Below, piece by piece: positions 35,165-43,316 of a stretch of DNA of 64,000 nt. Position 1 is the stretch's first letter. Each line of letters begins with the position of its first letter. The notes under the pieces were generated by a model, which saw only the letters and a list, made by a program, of their open reading frames with translations, was not told the DNA's origin and did no database searches. Origin of the DNA: DASZVB01 sp035545855 (GTDB lineage Bacteria; Myxococcota_A; Polyangia; Polyangiales; Polyangiaceae). A program made the translations under genes and the position numbers. The stretch covers positions 1 through 64,000 of the forward strand of contig DASZXK010000154.1 in assembly GCA_035545855.1 (NCBI GenBank), written 5' to 3'.

Positions 35165-36202
35165 GTGTCCACGGCCGACGACCCCGTCTACCAGATGCTG
35201 TGGGACTGCAAGTTCTGCGGCCACCAGAAGCTCCTCGGACAGACGCATCGCCACTGTCCCAACTGCGGCGCCCCGCAGAACGCCGCCGAGCGCTACTTCC
35301 CGTCGGACACGGAGAAGGTCCGCGCCGAGGACCACGAATACGCGGGCGCAGACCTCGTGTGCACCCACTGCGGCGAGGCGAACGGACGCAGGGCCAGGCA
35401 CTGCGGCAACTGCGGCGCGCCGATCGAAGGAGGCGCGGACGTCCGGATGCGCGCCGATCGCGTCGTCGCCGAAGGGGAGCAATTCCGGGGAGAGACGAAG
35501 GCGGACGCTCGGGCGGGCCGAGCGCCGGAGGCCGTCCCCGCGCCGCGCAAATCCCGTTCGGTCGTCGGCATCGGGTGCCTCGCCGTGCTCGCGATCCTGG
35601 TCGTCGCGGGTGTCGTCTTCTTCGGCTGGAGGCGGGAAGCGGCGTTCGTCGTCTCCGGGCACTCCTGGACGCGGGAGATCACGGTGGAGGCCTTCGGACC
35701 CGTGTCGGACTCGAGCTGGTGCGACGCGCTCCCCGTGGACGCGGTGAGCGTTCGCCGCGCACGGGAGGTGCGCTCGCACGACCGGGTACCCGACGGCGAG
35801 GACTGCCACGTCCGGAAGGTGGACCGTGGAAACGGCACCTTCGTGGAGAAGCGCGAGTGCGAACCGCGCTACCGCGACGAGCCCGTCTACGGAGACAGGT
35901 GCTACTTCACGGTGAACCGGTGGCGACCGTCGCGGAAGCTCGGCTCGAGCGGGTCGTCGCTCGCGGAGGCCCCGGTGTGGCCCGCCGTCTCGTCTCTACG
36001 GACCGGAAATTGCGTGGGGTGCGAACGCGAGGGTTCGCGTCGGGAGAAGTACGTCGTGGAGCTCACCGACCCGAAGGGGACGAAGCAGACCTGCGACGTG
36101 CCCGAGGCGCGCTGGACGGGTTTCGCCGACGGATCCGCCTGGAAAGGTGCGACTCGCGTCGTCGGCGGGACGCTCGATTGCGGCAGCCTCGTCCCGCGCT
36201 GA
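35165..36202 (+). CDS. Membrane protein with two N-terminal zinc ribbons
   Basis: The GTG at 35165 gives 345 residues. Two zinc ribbons precede the membrane helix: C15/C18 with C31/C34, and C66/C69 with C80/C83 (CNNC pairs in WDCKFCGHQKLL and LVCTHCGEANG). One helix lies at about 132-155, followed by an extracytoplasmic domain of 190 residues with conserved Trp and Cys (SGHSWTREITVEAF, ECEPRYRDEPVYGDRCYFTV). It may link a cytoplasmic nucleic-acid- or protein-binding ribbon to an envelope sensor. The role is unknown. Convergent with the next gene by a 4-bp gap. Confidence 0.78.
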   Translation: MSTADDPVYQMLWDCKFCGHQKLLGQTHRHCPNCGAPQNAAERYFPSDTEKVRAEDHEYAGADLVCTHCGEANGRRARHCGNCGAPIEGGADVRMRADRVVAEGEQFRGETKADARAGRAPEAVPAPRKSRSVVGIGCLAVLAILVVAGVVFFGWRREAAFVVSGHSWTREITVEAFGPVSDSSWCDALPVDAVSVRRAREVRSHDRVPDGEDCHVRKVDRGNGTFVEKRECEPRYRDEPVYGDRCYFTVNRWRPSRKLGSSGSSLAEAPVWPAVSSLRTGNCVGCEREGSRREKYVVELTDPKGTKQTCDVPEARWTGFADGSAWKGATRVVGGTLDCGSLVPR

Positions 36203-36206
36203 GTGC

Positions 36207-36869
36207 TCAGTGCGCGGAGCAAACGCCGCCCGTGCAAAACGCGGTTCGTTCGACCGGCGGGCACGTCTCGGCGGAGAGGTCGCACGCGGCGCAGTGGTCC
36301 GCAGCGTACGTCGAGAGCGCGCTCTTCAGGCTCGACGCGGCGCGGGCGGCGACCGCCGTGCCGCAGTCGTGACTGCACGCGTTGGCCAGCGCCACGATCC
36401 GGCAATCCGAGTCCACGTCGCAGAACACGGCGCCGAGCTGGTTCACCGTCCGATCGTAGTAGCTCTGGTAGCCGGTCTGACCGGTCTCGCACGTCTCGCC
36501 CGGCTTCGCCTTCGGGTTCGAGACGCAGGTGGGGCAGCAGCGATCCGCGCTGGTCGCGCCGTGCGTCCCTTCCGGGCAGACGATCGGCGCGCAGGCGACG
36601 AGGCTGCAGTCCGTCGACTCGCAGACGGTCGGGCAACACTCGCCCGGGAGCGGCACGCCGCGAAATCCCGGACCGCAGTCGAGCGGCGCGCAACCGAAGG
36701 TCGAGCACGTGCCGGCGTCCTCCGGGCCGAAGGCTTCCAGGCCGCCGTCCCCGAGATCCTGCCCGCTGCCCTTCGCGACGGGCTTCCCCTTCGCGAGGCA
36801 CCCGCCGATCGCGACGACCGAGAGCGCGAGCGCGAGGAACCGGCGAGTGGAGCGGTCCGGGGAACCCAT
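36207..36869 (-). CDS. Cys-rich lipoprotein
   Basis: The protein has 220 residues with a lipobox (AIGGC, Cys24). The mature part contains more than 20 Cys, with repeated CP..CxSxxCSxxxC units (GECCPTVCESTDC, DRCCPTCVSNPK) like disulfide-rich modules of myxobacterial surface lipoproteins, and a helical C-terminal part with CSHDC and CAACDLS. No enzymatic motif. Probably exported and disulfide-stabilised. Confidence 0.75.
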   Translation of the reverse strand: MGSPDRSTRRFLALALSVVAIGGCLAKGKPVAKGSGQDLGDGGLEAFGPEDAGTCSTFGCAPLDCGPGFRGVPLPGECCPTVCESTDCSLVACAPIVCPEGTHGATSADRCCPTCVSNPKAKPGETCETGQTGYQSYYDRTVNQLGAVFCDVDSDCRIVALANACSHDCGTAVAARAASSLKSALSTYAADHCAACDLSAETCPPVERTAFCTGGVCSAH

Positions 36870-36960
36870 GCCCCTCGGCCTAACACCAAGACCCGGATCC
36901 TGCCGAATTTGGCGGGGCGGCGCGTGCTAGCGTCCGGAATCGACTCGGGATGTCCTCCTG

Positions 36961-38040
36961 ATGGAGAGCTCGGTATTCGTTCCGGATCCGGCGGCGCTCG
37001 ACCGCGCCCTGGAAGGCAGGACGGCGGCGGACGTCGCGGTGCTGGTCTGCCAGGGGCTTCGGGGACCGAACCCCGGGTCGCTCCTCGCCCTCTGTGACGC
37101 CGCCGCACGCCGGGGGCTCCGGGACCCCGCGCTCTCGGTCGCCGAGGCGACGCTTCGCTTCGCGGTGGGAGACCGGGAGCGTGCGGAGAGCCTGGTCACG
37201 GGCGTGCTCGAAGCGGTCCCGGAGCACCTCCCGGCCCTCGCCCTCCTCGCGCAGTTCCGGCTCGCCGCCGGGGATGCGGCGTCGAGCCGCGAGCTCCTCT
37301 CCCGGGTCGTGGATCGATTTCCGGACTACCCCGGCGCCCAGGCGACGCTCGCGCGGCTCCTCTTTCCGGGGCCTCACTACCGGGAGGTGCTGGCGCGCAT
37401 CCACGTGCTCCTTCGTCCGAAGACGTACCTCGAGATCGGCGTGGAGACCGGCGCGACGCTCGCCCTCGCGAGGACGGCGGAGGTCGCCGTCGGGGTGGAT
37501 CCTGCGGAGGCGCCCACGACGGTTCCGCTCCCGGCGGCGGCTCGCGTCGTTCGCACGACGAGCGACGCGTTCTTCGCGCGGGAGACGGTCGCGAGCGCGT
37601 TCCAGGGGCGGCCGGTGGACCTCACGTTCATCGACGGCATGCACTGGTTCGAATACGCGCTCCGCGACTTCGTGAACGCCGAGCGGTGGGCGTCGCCGGA
37701 CGGCGTGATCCTGCTTCACGACTGTCTTCCCCCGACGCGCGTCGCGGCGCTCCGCGAGCGGGCGTCCACGTTCTGGGTGGGGGACGTGTGGAAGGTCCTC
37801 GAGGTGCTGCTCGAGAGAAGGCCGGATCTCGCCGTGTCGCTCGTCCCCGCGCCTCCGTCGGGGCTCGTGGTCGTGCGGAAGCTCGACCCGACCTCGACCG
37901 TGCTCGAGCGCGCGCAGGGCGAGCTCATCGAACGGGATCGCGAACGCGCGTACCCGCACGAACCGGGACGCTGGCCCGCCGCCTACGATGTGGTCCGGAA
38001 CGACGACACGGGGCTTCGCCGCGCGCTGGGGCTCGCGTGA
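36961..38040 (+). CDS. SAM-dependent methyltransferase with N-terminal TPR-like domain
   Basis: The protein has 359 residues. Residues about 25-135 are helical repeats rich in Ala/Leu (TPR-like). Residues about 140-345 are a class I methyltransferase of the Methyltransf_24 type: motif I YLEIGVETGATLA, acidic VGVDPAE, motif IV region VDLTFIDGMHWFEYALRDF and SPDGVILLHDCLP. Relatives modify sugars, natural products or polysaccharide ends. The next gene starts 4 bases inside its end (GTGA), so the pair is coupled and likely works together. Confidence 0.82.
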   Translation: MESSVFVPDPAALDRALEGRTAADVAVLVCQGLRGPNPGSLLALCDAAARRGLRDPALSVAEATLRFAVGDRERAESLVTGVLEAVPEHLPALALLAQFRLAAGDAASSRELLSRVVDRFPDYPGAQATLARLLFPGPHYREVLARIHVLLRPKTYLEIGVETGATLALARTAEVAVGVDPAEAPTTVPLPAAARVVRTTSDAFFARETVASAFQGRPVDLTFIDGMHWFEYALRDFVNAERWASPDGVILLHDCLPPTRVAALRERASTFWVGDVWKVLEVLLERRPDLAVSLVPAPPSGLVVVRKLDPTSTVLERAQGELIERDRERAYPHEPGRWPAAYDVVRNDDTGLRRALGLA

Positions 38041-39374
38041 CGCTTCCCGTCCTTCATCCGCTCGTGAACGAAGCGACGGCCCGGGCCTTCGACGCCTTCG
38101 CTCGCTCCGGCTCGGGTCCCCCCGGTGACGCCTACTACTCGGTGGAGGCCCGGCGCTTCGAGCTCCGCGCCACGGACCTGGTCCTCGCCGCGCCGGACGT
38201 CGCCGTCGCTCCCGCGTCGTGCGGCGTCCGACTCTCCTCTCCGCGCGCCTCCGCGGCCATCGACGTCTGCGGCGTCTCGCCGGAATCCGCGCGGCGCGCC
38301 CTCGCCGTCCTCGACGGCCGTCACACGGCTGCCGAGGCAGAGCACTCGAGCGGCGTCTCGCCTGCGGAATGGCGGGCGTTCGTGGACGGGACGTTCGGAT
38401 CGTTGCTGTTCGCTCCGGCGGCGGTGCACGAGCTCGAACTCCGCGTTCCCGGCGTCGAGATCGTACGGTTCGCCGGTTCGCCGTACGAGATCGTCCGGGC
38501 CTACTGGGAGAACATGGCCGCCGTCACCGAGGCCGTGGCGCGCGATCTCCCCGCGGGGCTCGCGAGCGACGAGGCCTTCCTCGCGTTTCTCCGGCGGCTC
38601 CACGTGCTCGCGCTCGTCGGCGAGTCGGGCTCCTCCTTCTACCGCCCGGCGAGCCCGGTCGCGTTTCGGCGCGGTGGGACGCCGGGCGACCTGCTCCTCG
38701 AGGGGTGCGTCCTCGAGGGGGACGGGCCCGTGAAGCGATTCGTGTCGGGGCCGCGCGTCGGCGCCGGCGCCGTCGGAGGGGCGCACCATCACTCGCTCCT
38801 CGCCGAGACCTCGACGGACCGGGAAACGGCGGGAGACGAGGACGAGGACGGTCGCGTCGTCCTCGCGCGCGCCGACGGCGATCCGGAGGCGGCGCCGTGG
38901 TTCTGCCCGCCGCGGCCGCTCGACCTCCGGCACTTCGCGGCGCTCCGGGCCGCGCTCGCGCCGTCCCTGTCGAGCGAGGACCCGCTTCCGTCGCTCGCCC
39001 GGTTCCACCGCCGTTTCGTGCGGACGCATCCCTTTCCGTTCGCGAATCAATCGATCGCGATGAGCCTCGTGAACCACGTGCTTCGCGTTCGCCGTGGAGC
39101 CGGCCTGTCGCATCACGTCCTCGATCACCTGGCGCTCCGGCTCTCCGAAGCCGCCTACGAGCGCGTCTTTGCCGTGGCGGTGGAAGCGTGGCTCGTCGTC
39201 GACGAAAACCGGGTGAGTCGCACCCTTTCGCTCGTGGAGCGGAAGCGCCGGGCATTTTCGTTCCTCGTCGCGCTCGCCGCCGAGCCGTCTCTCGAGGCCG
39301 CGCGCACCCTGGTACGTGCCCGTCCCGACGACGCGACGCTCGTGCTCGTCAGCTCCGCCCGCGGCCGGGGCTGA
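38037..39374 (+). CDS. Unknown protein with a degenerate Fic-like helical motif
   Basis: The GTG at 38037 overlaps the methyltransferase stop and gives 445 residues. No full domain was recognised. Near residue 331 the sequence FHRRFVRTHPFPFANQSIAM is placed like the Fic motif HPFxxGNGR. The His, Pro, Phe and Asn are kept, but the acidic residue is Phe335, the first Gly is Ala336, and the second Gly and Arg are Gln338 and Ser339. Downstream, LRVRRGAGLSHHVLDHLALRL also looks Fic-like. Fic enzymes usually AMPylate proteins; with these changes it may be inactive or bind a different ligand. The N-terminal 250 residues contain a PYEIVRAYWENMAA helix. The call is based on motif pattern only. Confidence 0.55.
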   Translation: MTLPVLHPLVNEATARAFDAFARSGSGPPGDAYYSVEARRFELRATDLVLAAPDVAVAPASCGVRLSSPRASAAIDVCGVSPESARRALAVLDGRHTAAEAEHSSGVSPAEWRAFVDGTFGSLLFAPAAVHELELRVPGVEIVRFAGSPYEIVRAYWENMAAVTEAVARDLPAGLASDEAFLAFLRRLHVLALVGESGSSFYRPASPVAFRRGGTPGDLLLEGCVLEGDGPVKRFVSGPRVGAGAVGGAHHHSLLAETSTDRETAGDEDEDGRVVLARADGDPEAAPWFCPPRPLDLRHFAALRAALAPSLSSEDPLPSLARFHRRFVRTHPFPFANQSIAMSLVNHVLRVRRGAGLSHHVLDHLALRLSEAAYERVFAVAVEAWLVVDENRVSRTLSLVERKRRAFSFLVALAAEPSLEAARTLVRARPDDATLVLVSSARGRG

Positions 39375-39527
39375 GCGACGCGTCGCGCCTTCCTCTCTGC
39401 ATCCACCCACATGCGCGCGCAATGTGTGCGCTCTCCCGTTCGCCCTCAGGAGGTCCGCGCGTCGGCCGATCGCCGAGGCGCGCGTGCTATCTTGCGCAGA
39501 TCTGTTCGTGCGTCCGGAGGAGCGTCC

Positions 39528-42500
39528 ATGCGTCTGACCGTTGGCCTGGGGGTGATAGTCGTCGTCTCGGGATTTTCCGTCTTCTCCTGCGGAGGAAAAC
39601 CGCAGGTGATCCAGGAGGGCGGGTCCTCGAAGGGGGCGGGCGGCGGAGCCGTGATCACGGACGCCGGATCCGGCGGGAGCCTGTTCAATCCGGATTCCGG
39701 CATCGGCGCCGGCGGCGCGCCGGGCACGGACGCCTGCGCCGGTGACTCCTGCGTCGTCCCGTCCGTCTGCAACGACGGGAAGATCACCGGCACGGAGGAG
39801 TGCGAGGACGGGAACAGCACCCCCGGCGACGGGTGCTCGGGCATCTGCATGATCGAGCCGGGCTACCAGTGTCCCACGGTCGGCTCCCCGTGCGAGCCGA
39901 GCGTCCACGTCGAGTGCGGCGACAAGCTCATCGAGTTCACGGAAGCGTGCGACGACGGGAACGCCCAGAACGACGACGGCTGCAGCTCGACGTGTCAGGT
40001 GGAGCCCGGCTACGCCTGCACGAATCCGGGCGAGCCGTGCACGCCCATCACCGGCAACGGAACGTGCGGCGACGGCACGGTGAACTCCGGCGAGACCTGC
40101 GACGACAAGAACACCGACCCGAGCGACGGCTGCTCGGCGACGTGCCAGATCGAGTCGGGGTACACGTGTCCGACGCCCGGGAGCCCGTGCGTCGTCCTCC
40201 AGTACTGCGGCGACGGCGTCGTTCAGAGCGCGAACGGCGAACAGTGTGACGACGGAGACGCGGTGCCCGGTGACGGCTGCTCCGGCATCTGTCAGACCGA
40301 GCCCGGCTATTCCTGCCCGACGCCGAACCAGGCATGCGTGAACATCTGGGTGTGCGGCAACACCGTGGTCGATCCCGGCGAAGCGTGCGACGACGGCAAC
40401 ACCGTTCCGAACGACGGCTGCGCCGCGGACTGCACCTTCGTGGAACCCGGCTATTCGTGCCCGAAGGGCTCCGACGGCACCGGCGGCAAGTGCAACCCGG
40501 TGCCCTCGAGCTGCGGCGACGCGATCCTCGGCCCCGGGGAAGAGTGCGACGACGGCAACACCGACGCGACGAAGGACGGCTGCAGCGCCACCTGCAAGGT
40601 GGATCCCGGCTACACCTGTCCGGACGTCGGCAAGCCGTGTCAGCAGACGGCCTACTGCGGGAACAAGATCGTGGATCTCTCCATCGGAGAAGACTGCGAC
40701 GACGGCAACACGACGGGGGGAGACGGTTGCAGCCCGCTCTGCCGCACGGAAGCCGGATACGATTGCCCGACCCCCGGCGTGACGTGCACGTCCAACGTCA
40801 AGTGCGGTGACGGCGAGATCGCCGGCGCCGAGCAGTGCGACGACGGCAACGTCATCGCGAACGACGGCTGCAACGGAAGCTGCCAGCTCGAAGCGGGTTG
40901 GCTCTGCCCGGTCGCCGCGGCGCGCTGCGTCGCGAAGAAGTGCGGCGACGGGATCATGGTCGGCCGCGAGCAGTGCGACGACGGCGGGACGGCCATCAAC
41001 GACGGCTGCAGCGCGACCTGCACGCTCGAGCCCGGCTTCGCCTGTACGGGGACGACGCCCACGGTCTGCCACGCGACGGCTTGCGGCGATCAGGTCCAGG
41101 AAGGCTTCGAACAGTGCGACGACCACAACCGCATCCCGTACGACGGCTGCTCGCCCTACTGCACGAAGGAACCTTCTTGCGGTGGCGGGACCTGCTCTTC
41201 CGTCTGCGGTGACGGCTACAAGTTCCCGCAGGAAGCCTGCGACGACGGCAACAACCGGAACGGGGACGGCTGCAGCTCGACGTGTCAGATCGAGACCACG
41301 ACGGGCTACACGTGCAAGGTCGTGGACCTCGGCGCCCCGGCGTCCCTCGACATCCCCATCCTCTACCGGGACTTCCTCTACAAGGGCACGACGGTCCCCG
41401 GCCCCGGCCACGACGACTTCCAGGCCTATTCCGGCAGCGGCGCGACCGGCATGGTGAAGGACACGCTCGGCACGGACGGCAAGCCCGTGTACCTCGCGTC
41501 GCAGGGCTTCATCACGAGCCCGGAGAGCTTCTACACCTGGTACCACGAGACGCACTCGGACGGGACCACGGCGAACGAGTTCGAGAAGCTCGTCTACCTC
41601 ACGACGGCGGGACAACCCACGACGCTCCACCTCGGGCCCATCGCGGGCGGCGCGTACCAGTTCGCGTCTTCCACGTTCTATCCGATCGACAAGCTCGGCT
41701 GGAACGCGGGCGCGAATCCGCAGGAGAGCACCGCCGACGACGGCCTGAAGCACAACTTCTCCTTCACGAGCGAGCTCCGGTACCAGTTCACGTTCAACGG
41801 CGGTGAGGTGCTCGACTTCACGGGCGACGACGACGTCTGGGTCTTCATCAACGGCAAGCTCGCCGTCGACCTCGGCGGGCTCCACAGCGCGCAGAACGGC
41901 AGCGTCACGCTGGACGCCGCGACGGCGACGAAGCTCGGCCTCACGAAGGGCAGCATGTACGAGTTCGCGCTGTTCCAGGCCGAGCGGCACACGAAGCAGT
42001 CGAACTACCGCCTCACCCTCACGGGCTTCACGCACATCCTCACCCAGTGCGACCCGAAGTGCGGCGACGGCATCGTCACGCCGGACGAGGTGTGCGACGA
42101 CGGCAAGAACGACGGCAGCTACGGCGGGTGCATGCCCGGCTGCAAGGCTCGTGGCCCGTTCTGCGGGGACTCGTCCACGCTGAACCAGCCGCTCGAGCAG
42201 TGCGACACGGGGTCCACGTTCGTGAGCTACGGCGGGACGGCGAAGCAGTGCGGCCCGGGCTGCAAGTGGGCGCCGTACTGCGGCGATTCGCTCATCTCGA
42301 ACGGCGAGGCCTGCGACGAGGGCGCCCTGAACGGCTCCGGCTACGGACACTGCTCGGCGAGCTGCGCGCTCGGTCCGCGCTGCGGGGATGGCATCCCGAA
42401 CGACGCGTCCGAGGAGTGCGACGACGGCATCGACAACGGCTCCACCGGCTCCGGTTGCAAGATCGACTGCACCAAGAAGTGCGGCGACGGCACGGTGGAT

Positions 42501-43316
42501 GCGACGGAAGAGTGCGACGACGGCAAGGCAGAGAACACCGGCGGCTACGGCAAGTGCAACCCGGATTGCACGTTCGGCCCGCGCTGCGGCGACGGCATCA
42601 AGAACGGCACGGAGGCGTGCGACGACGGCAAGAACGACGGCACGTACGGCACCTGCGCCGCGGGCTGCGTCCTCGCCGGCTACTGTGGGGACGGCTCGCT
42701 TCAGAGTCCGCCCGAGGTCTGCGACGAGGGCGCCGCGAACAGCGCCAGCGCGTACGGCAAGAACCTCTGCACGAACCGGTGCACCACGGCTCCGTTCTGT
42801 GGCGACAAGGCCGTCGACGGCGCGAACGGCGAGCTCTGCGACGACGGCAAGAACGACGGGACCGCCGGGTCCTGCACGGCCGACTGCAAGGGCTTCGTCC
42901 CCATCAAGTCCTGCGGGGACGGCACCGTCCAGTCCCCGGAGGTGTGCGACCAGGGAGCCGCGAACGGGACCGTCTCGAGCACCTGCGACACGCACTGCCA
43001 CATCAAGTGCGGCAACGGCGTGAAGGACGCGGGGGAGGAGTGCGACGACGGCAAGAACGACGGCAGCTACGGCACGTGCAAGCCCACCTGCACGCTCGCG
43101 GCCTACTGCGGGGATTCCGTCCAGAACGGCGCCGAGCAGTGCGACCTCGGCGGGCACAACGTCGCGATTGCGACCGCCTACGGACAATCCGTGTGCACGA
43201 CGGCCTGCACTCAGGCACCCTATTGCGGTGACGGACGCATCCAGACGGGGTTCGGGGAACAGTGCGACGGCGGCGTCGGCTGCACCGCGGCGTGCAAGAA
43301 GCGGATCGCGCAGTAA
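39528..43316 (+). CDS. Large lipoprotein: 11 DUF4215 repeats, fibro-slime domain, 12 further Cys-rich repeats
   Basis: ATG 39528 with GGAGGAG upstream gives 1262 residues. The lipobox Cys is residue 21 (SVFSC). Residues about 85-600 contain 11 repeats with CGDG...E.CDDGN...DGCS..C..EPGY.C (DUF4215 type). Residues about 604-838 form a fibro-slime domain (YRDFLYKGTT, DDDVWVFINGKLAVDLGGLHSAQNG, SNYRLTLTGF). Residues about 842-1262 hold 12 repeats of a variant with CDDGKNDG..YG.C...C. The layout suggests a long disulfide-bonded stalk holding a carbohydrate- or matrix-binding head. It is outer-surface anchored and followed closely by two more secreted proteins. Confidence 0.92.
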   Translation: MRLTVGLGVIVVVSGFSVFSCGGKPQVIQEGGSSKGAGGGAVITDAGSGGSLFNPDSGIGAGGAPGTDACAGDSCVVPSVCNDGKITGTEECEDGNSTPGDGCSGICMIEPGYQCPTVGSPCEPSVHVECGDKLIEFTEACDDGNAQNDDGCSSTCQVEPGYACTNPGEPCTPITGNGTCGDGTVNSGETCDDKNTDPSDGCSATCQIESGYTCPTPGSPCVVLQYCGDGVVQSANGEQCDDGDAVPGDGCSGICQTEPGYSCPTPNQACVNIWVCGNTVVDPGEACDDGNTVPNDGCAADCTFVEPGYSCPKGSDGTGGKCNPVPSSCGDAILGPGEECDDGNTDATKDGCSATCKVDPGYTCPDVGKPCQQTAYCGNKIVDLSIGEDCDDGNTTGGDGCSPLCRTEAGYDCPTPGVTCTSNVKCGDGEIAGAEQCDDGNVIANDGCNGSCQLEAGWLCPVAAARCVAKKCGDGIMVGREQCDDGGTAINDGCSATCTLEPGFACTGTTPTVCHATACGDQVQEGFEQCDDHNRIPYDGCSPYCTKEPSCGGGTCSSVCGDGYKFPQEACDDGNNRNGDGCSSTCQIETTTGYTCKVVDLGAPASLDIPILYRDFLYKGTTVPGPGHDDFQAYSGSGATGMVKDTLGTDGKPVYLASQGFITSPESFYTWYHETHSDGTTANEFEKLVYLTTAGQPTTLHLGPIAGGAYQFASSTFYPIDKLGWNAGANPQESTADDGLKHNFSFTSELRYQFTFNGGEVLDFTGDDDVWVFINGKLAVDLGGLHSAQNGSVTLDAATATKLGLTKGSMYEFALFQAERHTKQSNYRLTLTGFTHILTQCDPKCGDGIVTPDEVCDDGKNDGSYGGCMPGCKARGPFCGDSSTLNQPLEQCDTGSTFVSYGGTAKQCGPGCKWAPYCGDSLISNGEACDEGALNGSGYGHCSASCALGPRCGDGIPNDASEECDDGIDNGSTGSGCKIDCTKKCGDGTVDATEECDDGKAENTGGYGKCNPDCTFGPRCGDGIKNGTEACDDGKNDGTYGTCAAGCVLAGYCGDGSLQSPPEVCDEGAANSASAYGKNLCTNRCTTAPFCGDKAVDGANGELCDDGKNDGTAGSCTADCKGFVPIKSCGDGTVQSPEVCDQGAANGTVSSTCDTHCHIKCGNGVKDAGEECDDGKNDGSYGTCKPTCTLAAYCGDSVQNGAEQCDLGGHNVAIATAYGQSVCTTACTQAPYCGDGRIQTGFGEQCDGGVGCTAACKKRIAQ

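Noticed and set aside
39770..43300. Regular Cys-rich repeats that could be taken for a CRISPR-like or other DNA repeat array
   Set aside because: The periodicity is in protein sequence, units vary in length and DNA sequence, and there are no identical repeats with unique spacers.
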